Positions 10,479-18,086 of a stretch of 64,000 bases of DNA are shown here, piece by piece. The notes beneath the pieces are model-generated. The model was given only the letters and a program-made list of their open reading frames with translations, ran no database searches and was not told the origin of the DNA. Source of the DNA: an uncultured Ignavibacteria bacterium (GTDB taxonomy: Bacteria; Bacteroidota; Ignavibacteria; Kapaibacteriales; Kapaibacteriaceae); the NCBI GenBank assembly GCA_903939735.1, contig CAJAIA010000030.1, positions 1 through 64,000 of the forward strand, in the 5' to 3' direction. The translations under genes and the position numbers were made by a program. How positions within the stretch are numbered: position 1 is the stretch's first letter; every line of letters begins with the position of its first letter.

Positions 10479-12092
10479 GTGCCGAAGACGTCAAAGTACA
10501 TCTTCATTACGGGCGGAGTGCTTTCTTCCTTAGGGAAGGGCATCGCTTCTTCATCCATCGGTCTCTTGCTCCGTCAGCGTGGCTTCTCGGTCACGATTCA
10601 GAAGCTTGACCCCTATATCAACGTCGACCCCGGCACGATGAATCCCTACCAGCATGGTGAGGTATTCGTTACCGATGATGGTGCCGAAACAGACCTTGAT
10701 CTTGGCCATTACGAGCGCTTCCTCGACGTCAACATGTCGCGTGCAAATACGGCGACAGCGGGCCAAGTCTATTACGACGTAATCATGCGTGAGCGTCAGG
10801 GTGAATACCTTGGCAAGACAGTCCAAGTTGTACCGCACATCACCGACGAAATCAAACGTCGGATGCGTGCACTTGATGGCAAGTACGACATCATCATCAG
10901 TGAGATTGGCGGCACGGTTGGCGATATCGAGTCGCTTCCCTTCCTTGAGGCATGTCGGCAGCTTCGCCATGAGGTTGGTCGAGGCAATGCACTCGACGTA
11001 CATCTCACATATGTACCGTACATCAAGTCGGCCGGTGAACTCAAGACGAAGCCCACGCAGCATTCAGTGAAGACACTCATGGAGTTCGGTATTACTCCGG
11101 ACATCCTCCTGTGTCGCTCCGAGATGAAGCTTGACAACGATATCCGTGCGAAGATCGCATTGTTCTGCAATGTCGAACAACGAAGCGTCATCGAGGCACT
11201 CGACGCTGAGACGATCTACGAAGTTCCGATGATGTTCGCAAAGCATGAGCTCGATCAGATTGTATGCGAAAAGCTTCATCTCAAGCGCTCAAAGCTTTCG
11301 ATGGAAACTTGGACGCGCTTTGTCCATCGCATCAAGGCACCGAAGCATTCCGTGACGATCGGTTTTGTTGGCAAGTACAACAAGTATCCTGACTCGTACA
11401 AGAGTATCATTGAAGCGTTGATTCATGCCGGTGCAATCAACAATGCACGCGTGAACATCCGCTGGATTGACTCTGAGGACGTAACCAACGACAACGCGGC
11501 AGAAATGCTTGATGGTGTTGATGGGATTTTGGTAGCGCCAGGATTCGGACATCGTGGGATCGAGGGTAAGATCGCAGCGATCAAGCACGTTCGTACGCAC
11601 GACATTCCATTCTTCGGCATCTGCCTTGGTATGCAATGTGCCGTGATCGAGTATGCGCGTAATGTTGCTGGCCTACCACTGGCCAACTCATCGGAATTCA
11701 AGAAGAACAAGTTCAGCGTCATCGACCTCCTTCCTGAACAACGAAACATTACCACCAAGGGTGGTACGATGCGCCTGGGGGCATACCCTTGCAAACTCGA
11801 ACCAAAGACAAAGGCGTTCGCTGCGTACAAGAGCGAGCACATCAGCGAGCGTCACCGACATCGCTATGAGTTCAACAATGAGTTCCGCGAGTTACTCACG
11901 GGTACCGGCCTGCGTATCAGTGGCTCTTCGCCTAACGGAGAGTTGGTCGAAGTTGTCGAGGTACCGCAACACCCATGGTTTGTGGGCGTGCAGTTTCACC
12001 CAGAGCTGAAGTCTCGCGCGGTTACCGGACACCCTCTCTTTGTTGCCTTCATCAAGGCTACTGTGCGCCATGCTGCGGAGGCAGCCGAGTGA
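10479..12092 (+). CDS. pyrG: CTP synthase
   Basis: PyrG converts UTP to CTP using ATP and glutamine. The 537-residue protein has the synthetase domain (about 1-270) with [12 protein letters not shown] at its start, and the class I glutaminase domain (about 300-537) with nucleophile motif GICLGMQ and FHPE. The oxyanion segment reads [13 protein letters not shown], the variant I know from Bacteroidota rather than the common PGGFG. No ATG fits the conserved N-terminus; GTG at 10479 (then [10 protein letters not shown]) does, with AGGTG just upstream. A consensus promoter lies 73 bases ahead. The stop overlaps the next start (GTGA), heading a four-gene operon. Confidence 0.96.
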   Translation: MPKTSKYIFITGGVLSSLGKGIASSSIGLLLRQRGFSVTIQKLDPYINVDPGTMNPYQHGEVFVTDDGAETDLDLGHYERFLDVNMSRANTATAGQVYYDVIMRERQGEYLGKTVQVVPHITDEIKRRMRALDGKYDIIISEIGGTVGDIESLPFLEACRQLRHEVGRGNALDVHLTYVPYIKSAGELKTKPTQHSVKTLMEFGITPDILLCRSEMKLDNDIRAKIALFCNVEQRSVIEALDAETIYEVPMMFAKHELDQIVCEKLHLKRSKLSMETWTRFVHRIKAPKHSVTIGFVGKYNKYPDSYKSIIEALIHAGAINNARVNIRWIDSEDVTNDNAAEMLDGVDGILVAPGFGHRGIEGKIAAIKHVRTHDIPFFGICLGMQCAVIEYARNVAGLPLANSSEFKKNKFSVIDLLPEQRNITTKGGTMRLGAYPCKLEPKTKAFAAYKSEHISERHRHRYEFNNEFRELLTGTGLRISGSSPNGELVEVVEVPQHPWFVGVQFHPELKSRAVTGHPLFVAFIKATVRHAAEAAE

Positions 12093-13246
12093 GTGCAGGC
12101 TTGCACATCGTTCTCGTAGAGCCTGTTGATGTCGACGGACTCTACCCGTTTAGCGAAATGCACTGTGCGTGGGAACTTCGCGTGGGATACCACACGATTG
12201 CTGAGCGTTGGTCAGTATCAGTACCCTCCTGTACTGTCTGTGTTTACACCCATCGCGAGGCACATCTAGCCTCGTATTTGGAGCGTCACCACAACACACC
12301 TACGATCAGCACTGCCGCGAAACTCGTAATCCGTGCGAACGTTATTCTCTCGCCATCGGTCATGCAGCAGATTGCAGATGCCTGTGCAGCAGCCACCGCT
12401 CCGATTGTGATTGCATGCAATGGACAGATCGTTGGCGCGTATAGCAATGACGTAACGCTTTCAGTTGATGATGTCGTCAGCATGATTTCGCAGACCACAG
12501 TGTCGGAAGCTCAACAGATTGTTGTGCATGGTCATGTGATTCACAGGATTTGGCAGGCACTCGACCATATCAATGAAGCAATCACATGGGATGCTGGCTT
12601 GGTTGGTCAGCGTCATCACTCCAATGCATCAATTCATCTATCTTCTGTGATCGATGAATCAAAGGGACCGGTCATTATCGGTGACAGCGCTCATATCGAC
12701 GCCATGAGTGTTATCGTCGGCCCCACCAGCATCGGACCGAATGCAGTGATACGTCCGCATTCGTTGATCGAGCACAGCGTTCTTGGACCTGGTTGTCAAG
12801 CCGGCGGTGAAGTCGAGGGCAGCATCATGCATGGTTGGAGCAACAAGAAGCATGCTGGGTTCCTAGGTCACTCCTATGTATGCGAATGGGTAAACCTTGG
12901 AGCAGGATGCACCACATCAGACCTGAAGAACACGTACGGTCATGTCCACGTAACCATGCCATGGGGCAACGAGGATACACAGCGCATGTTCGTTGGCCTG
13001 TTTATCGGTGATCATTCGAAGGCGGCCATCGGCACCAATTTCCTCACGGGTACGATCTGCGGTGTAAGCTCGAATGTTGTTGCAGATGGATTCCCTCCGC
13101 GTGCCATATCATCGTTTGCATGGCGTGATGAAGCCTACGAAGTTGAGAAAGCGCTGGCTGTAGCACGCATCGTGATGGCACGACGATCCCAGACACTTGG
13201 TCCAGCTACAGAACAACTCCTTAGAAACTGTGCTGGCAGCGTATGA
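12089..13246 (+). CDS. Bacteroidota-type GlmU-like protein (putative UDP-GlcNAc pyrophosphorylase/acetyltransferase)
   Basis: The 385-residue protein resembles the alternative GlmU family of Bacteroidota, thought to make UDP-N-acetylglucosamine for cell wall and LPS. The N-terminal part begins [19 protein letters not shown] and lacks the classic nucleotidyltransferase loop, as is usual for this family. The C-terminal half (about 195-340) shows left-handed beta-helix hexapeptides such as [17 protein letters not shown] and [12 protein letters not shown]. The start GTG at 12089 overlaps the pyrG stop by four bases (GTGA). CTP and UDP-sugar supply therefore sit in one operon. Exact substrate is inferred from the family only. 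Confidence 0.8.
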   Translation: MSAGLHIVLVEPVDVDGLYPFSEMHCAWELRVGYHTIAERWSVSVPSCTVCVYTHREAHLASYLERHHNTPTISTAAKLVIRANVILSPSVMQQIADACAAATAPIVIACNGQIVGAYSNDVTLSVDDVVSMISQTTVSEAQQIVVHGHVIHRIWQALDHINEAITWDAGLVGQRHHSNASIHLSSVIDESKGPVIIGDSAHIDAMSVIVGPTSIGPNAVIRPHSLIEHSVLGPGCQAGGEVEGSIMHGWSNKKHAGFLGHSYVCEWVNLGAGCTTSDLKNTYGHVHVTMPWGNEDTQRMFVGLFIGDHSKAAIGTNFLTGTICGVSSNVVADGFPPRAISSFAWRDEAYEVEKALAVARIVMARRSQTLGPATEQLLRNCAGSV

Positions 13247-13953
13247 GCGCACCTCTCCACATCTGGATCACGGGGGCAAGTCGCGGTATTGGGGCTGCTG
13301 TCGCGCGTGAAGTAGCGAAGGGCAATCGCTGTACACTCTCTGGGCGTGATCGTGATGCGCTCGAATTGGTTGCCAGCGAGTTTGCTTCCGACGCGGTGAA
13401 CGTTGTTCCCTGCGATGTAGCGCATCATGAGTCTGTTCTCGAAGCGCATGCCTCAGCCGTAGCATCCTTCGGTCCTGTTGATGTCTTAATCAACAACGCT
13501 GGCGTAGCATCCTTCCAGCCGTTTACGGAAACATCTATTGAGGAGTTTGATCGCCAGATCGCGACGAATCTCCGAGGAGTGTTTTCGTGTTGCGGCGTAG
13601 TTACTCCCTCGATGATTGATCGCAAGTCTGGGATGATCATCACCATCAATTCTATCGCAGCCCGAACAACCTTCGCGTCCTGCTCAGCGTATGGTGCTTC
13701 CAAAGCAGGTGCGCTCGCGCTTACGCAGGTTCTTCGCACAGAGCTTCGTCAGCACGGAGTGAAGGTATGTGACGTTCTGGTCGGTGCCACTGACACCGAC
13801 ATTTGGGATCCATCGATGCGCGATCAACATGCACATCGTATGCTTCAAGGACGTGACGTCGCGCAGACTGTGGCAATGCTCGTTTCAACATTTTGGAATC
13901 CCCGTTTACTTCTCGAAGAAGTCCTCGTACGACCTCAACATGGAGATTTGTAA
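13243..13953 (+). CDS. Short-chain dehydrogenase/reductase (SDR)
   Basis: This is a classical SDR of 236 residues with a Rossmann fold. Visible motifs are the cofactor-binding TGASRGIG near residue 11, NNAG near residue 85, the active-site serine in INSIAARTT and the catalytic YGASK pair. Its length and motif order resemble sepiapterin-reductase-like and 3-oxoacyl-reductase-like SDRs; the substrate cannot be stated. Its ATG overlaps the stop of the GlmU-like gene (ATGA) and its TAA overlaps the ATG of the CAP-domain gene (TAATG). It is thus the third gene of the pyrG operon. Confidence 0.88.
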   Translation: MSAPLHIWITGASRGIGAAVAREVAKGNRCTLSGRDRDALELVASEFASDAVNVVPCDVAHHESVLEAHASAVASFGPVDVLINNAGVASFQPFTETSIEEFDRQIATNLRGVFSCCGVVTPSMIDRKSGMIITINSIAARTTFASCSAYGASKAGALALTQVLRTELRQHGVKVCDVLVGATDTDIWDPSMRDQHAHRMLQGRDVAQTVAMLVSTFWNPRLLLEEVLVRPQHGDL

Positions 13954-15737
13954 TGAAGCACATTCTTATACTCGCCGTTGTCCTGTCCGCATGCATGATC
14001 GATGCGACTGCACAAGCCAATCAGCTCTACAGCCACGGCGACCCTACACCTGAAGAGCAACAGATGCTCGAAATGGTGAATCGCGCACGCGCAAATCCAA
14101 CAGAAGAAGGTATCCGTCTCATGGATACTGATGATGCGCGTGTTCAGGGTGCCTATAGCTACTTCAACATTAACAAGACTGCAACGAAGGCAGCATTTAC
14201 TGCCTATCCGCAACGTCCGCCACTTGCATTCCATCCAGACCTTATCACAGCGGCTCGCAACCATTCGAAGGATATGGATGCGAATAATTTCCAGGGTCAT
14301 ACCAGCTCAAATGGTGATGATCTCAGCAGACGCTATGCAAAGGTGGGCTATGCATCCCAAGGCATGTACGGTGAGAATGTTGCTGCGTATAGCGAAAGCG
14401 TGTGGCATGGTCACTGCGGACTGAACGTTGACTGGGGTGAGCAGAACCAGATCGATCTCGGCCACCGCGAAAACATCATGAACTTTAAGAGTGCTGTCTA
14501 CACCGAAATCGGTGTCGGCATTCTCTTCAATGGCAAAGGCCTCATGCATGGGTCTGTTGGCCCATACGTCGTAACGCAGACATTTGGAACGCGCATGCAG
14601 CGTTACATAACCGGTGTTGTCTTTGCGGATAAAAACAATAACGGCTTCTATGACCTCGGTGAAGGCCTCGAAGGTGTTACAATCAAGCCAAGCCGTGGAA
14701 CGTACTATGCTGTTTCCAGCGCTTCTGGTGGCTATGCGATCCCCTTCACTGGTTCTGGTTCAGTGACAATCACAGCAAGCGGTGGTAATCTCAACGCACC
14801 AGTCACAAAGACCGTTGATTTTTCTGGTGAGAACACAAAGGTCGACTTCGTTCCCGCATCTGCAGGACCGGGTGCAGTTACACTTCAGGCTCCAGCCAAC
14901 AATGCAACAGGTCGCACGCTTGAGCTCCCACTCACCTGGGGCAAGGCTTCCCTCGCCGACGCCTACCAATGGCAGGTTTCGACGATGCAGTCGTTCGCAG
15001 CCAACTCTATCGTTGACTCTGGAACTGTGAATGGCACAACGACTACTGTTACGCTGTCAGCCTGCAATACACGCTATTTCTGGCGTGTCCGTGCTATCAA
15101 TAGCGTCGGACCTGGCGCTTGGTCGAATGTCTTCGGTTTCACCACTGGTGGTAAGAACCCAGCGTCGTGCTCAGGTAGCGCTCCACGTGGTCCGGTATCT
15201 GCCGATGCTGCGGCAACAGTTCCCTTTGCTTGGTCTACCTCGGCCGATGCTACCTCGTATCATCTGCGGATCAAGCTTGCAGCAAGTCCGTATACAATCG
15301 TGTTTGAGGATTCGACGATCACTAGTAATTCAGCAACAATTGCGGCTTCGAACGTCGGCAACAGTGGTTCGTACACATGGGAGGTTCGTGGCGTTAACAC
15401 ATGTGGCAAAGGTGGATGGTCTACACCTCAGGCCTTCCAACTTACTGTGACGAGTGTCGACGAACGTAACGAGCCAGGTTGGAGCATCACGGCAGCTCCA
15501 AATCCCCTTTCCGCTACATCGACGTTCATTGTTATGTCACAATCAGCCGGTACGGTGAACGCCGCACTCGTGGATATGCTTGGACGTCGCAGCAGCATTG
15601 GGACATGGGAACTCGGTGCAGGACGTACATCGCTCCTCTGCAACCTGCCATCCGACATCGCGTCTGGTCAATACGTCTTGCTTCTTGAACAAGGCAATCA
15701 GGTGCTTTGTCGCACAGCTGTTATCGTGCAACCGTAA
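13953..15737 (+). CDS. Secreted CAP-domain protein with fibronectin-type repeats and type IX secretion sorting tail
   Basis: The 594-residue product has a signal peptide (1-21, ending ATAQA). A CAP/SCP domain follows (about 32-215; TPEEQQMLEMVNRARANP, GENVA, GHRENIMN). Next comes a short SdrD-B-like segment (DKNNNGFYDLGEGLEGV, about 230-290), two fibronectin III-like domains (about 310-400 and 415-505) and a C-terminal type A sorting domain (about 515-594; APNPLSATSTF then VDMLGRR and SGQYVLLL). The tail means export through SprA and release or anchoring by the type IX system. It is the last gene of the pyrG operon and is followed by a strong terminator. The role of bacterial CAP proteins is poorly known. 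Confidence 0.88.
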   Translation: MKHILILAVVLSACMIDATAQANQLYSHGDPTPEEQQMLEMVNRARANPTEEGIRLMDTDDARVQGAYSYFNINKTATKAAFTAYPQRPPLAFHPDLITAARNHSKDMDANNFQGHTSSNGDDLSRRYAKVGYASQGMYGENVAAYSESVWHGHCGLNVDWGEQNQIDLGHRENIMNFKSAVYTEIGVGILFNGKGLMHGSVGPYVVTQTFGTRMQRYITGVVFADKNNNGFYDLGEGLEGVTIKPSRGTYYAVSSASGGYAIPFTGSGSVTITASGGNLNAPVTKTVDFSGENTKVDFVPASAGPGAVTLQAPANNATGRTLELPLTWGKASLADAYQWQVSTMQSFAANSIVDSGTVNGTTTTVTLSACNTRYFWRVRAINSVGPGAWSNVFGFTTGGKNPASCSGSAPRGPVSADAAATVPFAWSTSADATSYHLRIKLAASPYTIVFEDSTITSNSATIAASNVGNSGSYTWEVRGVNTCGKGGWSTPQAFQLTVTSVDERNEPGWSITAAPNPLSATSTFIVMSQSAGTVNAALVDMLGRRSSIGTWELGAGRTSLLCNLPSDIASGQYVLLLEQGNQVLCRTAVIVQP

Positions 15738-15779
15738 CGTAGCTGACGGCGTTAATCGTACGAACGACGTTATATACCA

Positions 15780-15812
15780 CAGCCGCTGATCCTCCGTGAG
15801 AATCAGCGGCTG
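15780..15812 (+). terminator. Intrinsic terminator of the pyrG operon
   Basis: An 11-bp perfect stem, CAGCCGCTGAT at 15780-15790 with ATCAGCGGCTG at 15802-15812, closes an 11-base loop. The following bases are only moderately T-rich. It lies 42 bases after the CAP-gene stop. Confidence 0.8.
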
Positions 15813-16099
15813 TTGCGTATTCACTCTACCCTACTACTCGAATCAACAACGCGTAGTGCTTGTTTTCCCATTGTAAGACCTTCTCACAGCCCCAAACGTT
15901 CATGATATAGTAGCTCCTCATCCACTCCGATAGATCGTGTGGATGTAAGAACAAGTGACAGTTTTTGATTCGCTACAAATAGTGACATATTGTTACGTGA
16001 GATAAATGGCTGTTCGGATAATTTGCTAATGTGTCTTTTGACAACTGTCGACATTTTGTATATTGTCCACACTTGGTAGCACATACTGTGGATAGCATC
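15813..16099 (+). promoter_or_regulatory. Control region of the SOS-type cassette (gene-free stretch)
   Basis: The stretch 15738-16099 holds no gene. After the terminator it is AT-rich and carries two copies of a repeated element: GACATATTGTTA at 15984-15995 and GACATTTTGTA at 16050-16060. A third copy lies before imuB (16891-16901). Around the second copy are TTGACA at 16038-16043 and the palindrome TGTCGACA at 16046-16053. I read this as promoter plus operator of the repressor gene that follows. No exact TAnnTTTG box is present. Confidence 0.5.
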
Positions 16100-16852
16100 A
16101 TGCAAACAAAGACCCAACTTGGTACTCGTCATCGACAAGTACGAGAGAGCATACTCCGCCTATCGGTTGCTGACTATGCTGCAACGATTGGCGTTAAGGT
16201 CCCAACGGTGTACTCGTGGGAATCAGGTCGCACTGGCGTGCCCCAGGAGATTCTTGCCCTGTTGGAGCGCCGATACGGCGTATCGTCTGGGTGGTTGCTC
16301 ACAGGTTCTGGGTCGCCTACGACCATGCGTGATGACACTTCACCCTCACAGCCCAAGGGTGCAATTGAGCGCTTAGAAGAGCAGATCCAGGCAATGAAGA
16401 GTGTAATCGCAGAGCTCCGTGCCCAAGCTCCGCTCGTAGTCGCTCCAGCCCTACCTGGGCGCAGCGGTCCACGAATCCCCATGCTTTCACTGGGAGTCAG
16501 CGCGGGCTTGCCAGCAGCAGCCGACGACACAATCGAGCGTGAGATTGACCTAGCGGATATGCTCCTGGAGCATCCAGAGAGTACGTACTTCATCCGTGTT
16601 GTAGGTGATTCAATGACGGATGCCGGCATCAGCGATGGGGATACCCTCATTGTCGACTGTGCTATTCAGCCACGATCAGGTCAGATCGTCATAGCTAAGG
16701 TCTATGGCGAACTCACCGTGAAGCGTTACCTCAAGGTCGAAGGCCGTCCTATTCTACGGGCTGAAAATCGTCGCTACAAGGACATTGAAATCACAGCTGA
16801 TATGGACTTCACCATCGTAGGCGTGGTTCGGAGCTGCATCAAGAAGCTCTAG
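16100..16852 (+). CDS. XRE-type self-cleaving repressor of the LexA/UmuD (S24) family
   Basis: The 250-residue protein combines an N-terminal Cro/CI-type helix-turn-helix (about 10-65; VADYAATIGVKVPTVYSWE), a short coiled-coil (about 86-110) and a C-terminal S24 peptidase domain. The expected cleavage site is Ala135-Gly136 in SAGLP, the nucleophile is Ser171 (GDSM) and the general base is Lys208 (LTVKRY). Such proteins are inactivated by RecA-stimulated self-cleavage after DNA damage. It precedes imuB and dnaE2, so it probably controls them and itself. The start at 16100 leaves the operator-like repeats upstream; a longer in-frame start at 16031 would include them in the coding region. It is not a canonical winged-helix LexA. 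Confidence 0.9.
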   Translation: MQTKTQLGTRHRQVRESILRLSVADYAATIGVKVPTVYSWESGRTGVPQEILALLERRYGVSSGWLLTGSGSPTTMRDDTSPSQPKGAIERLEEQIQAMKSVIAELRAQAPLVVAPALPGRSGPRIPMLSLGVSAGLPAAADDTIEREIDLADMLLEHPESTYFIRVVGDSMTDAGISDGDTLIVDCAIQPRSGQIVIAKVYGELTVKRYLKVEGRPILRAENRRYKDIEITADMDFTIVGVVRSCIKKL

Positions 16853-16877
16853 GTTATCAACACACCGATTCTCGTTT

Positions 16878-16901
16878 TGTCAATGTTCTTGACATTTTGT
16901 A
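16878..16901 (+). promoter_or_regulatory. Candidate operator before imuB
   Basis: The inverted repeat TGTCAA (16878-16883), 5 bases, TTGACA (16889-16894) is perfect. It overlaps GACATTTTGTA (16891-16901), an 11-base copy of the element before the repressor gene. It lies 10-33 bases before the imuB ATG, where a bound repressor would block transcription. Confidence 0.55.
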
Positions 16902-16911
16902 GAATCGCGTA

Positions 16912-17850
16912 ATGATTATCACTCTCGCCCTTGACCCCGCAATATCCCCTGCCTCGTGGGATGCCCTAGTTGAGGTGGTGCACAGTTCAACACCACTACT
17001 GCTCGTACGAGACCATGGCATCCTACATGCGGGCACAGACAACATCGATGAGATTCGAACGAACGTTCGTCGTTGGTCTGCACGGGCTGCAATGGCTCCG
17101 GACCGAACGAGCTCAATGCTTTGTGCCTTCGAGGCAGTACCTGGCAGGCTCGATGCTCATGCATCTGCCGAGCATGTAAGCATCAATGTACTTCGTGACG
17201 TACCGGAACTTCAGATCGACGAGATATTCCTTGAGCGTCTACGATTATTCGGACTATCGAGCATTGGTACACTTCGAGGACTTTCAGAGCGACATCTACG
17301 AGCGCAGTTTGGCGATCTGGGTGTGCGACTCTATCGTCTCCTGCATACAACGTCGACGACGTTACCATTATTCCAGCCCCCTGACGAGATCCAAGTACGT
17401 GTGGCTTTCGATGATGCTACATGTGAGCCTGGACCTATCTACGAGGCACGTCAGCAGGCGTGTACAGAGATCATTACCCAGTTATCTGGTCGAGAAGCAT
17501 GGCGCGTTGATGTGGGAGTTCTAGATCGCTCAGGTGAGATCAGCGCACGACGTGGACGGATCATGCGGGTAGCAATAGCGACGCTACGACATCTAGAGAC
17601 GCATGTCGATGCGCTGATTCGACAGCTTCTGACGTCTGCACGACGGTGGTGGGGCCTTCGCATACGACTGACATCACTTCGGCTTCCCATTGGCGAGCAG
17701 ATAGCTCTGTTTGATCAGTCCAACTCCCTGCAGGATCTCAGAGTTTCGTTAGTACCCAAGTATGGCTCGGTGATTAAGGAGATCCGTATTCATAATCCGT
17801 GGTCGATTATTCCCGAGGACTACGCACGGATCATCGGACAACAGCAATGA
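16912..17850 (+). CDS. imuB: ImuB-like Y-family polymerase paralogue, N-terminally reduced
   Basis: ImuB is a catalytically dead Y-family protein that bridges the beta clamp and DnaE2 in damage-induced mutagenesis. Here it has only 312 residues; family members usually have about 450-550. Residues 1-75 align with the second half of the palm. The thumb-like helix-hairpin-helix is at about 104-145 (LRLFGLSSIGTLRGLSERHL) and the little-finger region at about 158-250. A clamp-binding motif QIALF lies at 263-267. The first ~100 residues of a normal palm are absent, and the 59-base gap upstream is too short to hold them. The stop overlaps the next start (ATGA). Confidence 0.8.
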   Translation: MIITLALDPAISPASWDALVEVVHSSTPLLLVRDHGILHAGTDNIDEIRTNVRRWSARAAMAPDRTSSMLCAFEAVPGRLDAHASAEHVSINVLRDVPELQIDEIFLERLRLFGLSSIGTLRGLSERHLRAQFGDLGVRLYRLLHTTSTTLPLFQPPDEIQVRVAFDDATCEPGPIYEARQQACTEIITQLSGREAWRVDVGVLDRSGEISARRGRIMRVAIATLRHLETHVDALIRQLLTSARRWWGLRIRLTSLRLPIGEQIALFDQSNSLQDLRVSLVPKYGSVIKEIRIHNPWSIIPEDYARIIGQQQ

Positions 17851-18083
17851 AGCTCGTGCTCGAATCTATTGATGTGGGATGCCAGTCTAGCATCCCCTAT
17901 GTGATCTGCTGGCGAAGCGGCACGTACAACATTGAGACGGTCATAGATAGTTGGTCAACACGGGGTCCGTGGTGGACGTCTGATGAACAACGCGAATACC
18001 TTCTCGTAAGTACGTCCTGCGGTGTGATGGAGATCTACCACAGTACCATTCAGGGATGGATGATTTCACGTTTGTACGATTAA
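17847..18083 (+). CDS. Small DUF6504-like protein of the mutasome operon
   Basis: This 78-residue protein starts at the ATG that overlaps the imuB stop by four bases and ends three bases before dnaE2. It resembles DUF6504, a small family found next to imuB or dnaE2 in other bacteria: shared features are the core CWRSGTYNIETVIDSW, the segment GPWWTSDEQRE, and the end GWMISRLYD. It has no signal peptide or membrane segment, so it should be cytoplasmic. No function is known. Its position suggests a stoichiometric partner of ImuB or DnaE2. The family match is from memory of the pattern and needs an HMM search. Confidence 0.7.
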   Translation: MKLVLESIDVGCQSSIPYVICWRSGTYNIETVIDSWSTRGPWWTSDEQREYLLVSTSCGVMEIYHSTIQGWMISRLYD

Positions 18084-18086
18084 CCG

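Noticed and set aside
15884-16138. 84-codon minus-strand frame in the SOS control region
   Set aside because: It overlaps the repressor start and the operator-like repeats, has no ribosome site and no recognisable motif. The region is better read as regulatory.
16889-16894. TTGACA before imuB as a sigma-70 -35 box
   Set aside because: The matching -10 position falls on the start codon and has no TATAAT-like sequence. The hexamer is better explained as one arm of the inverted repeat.
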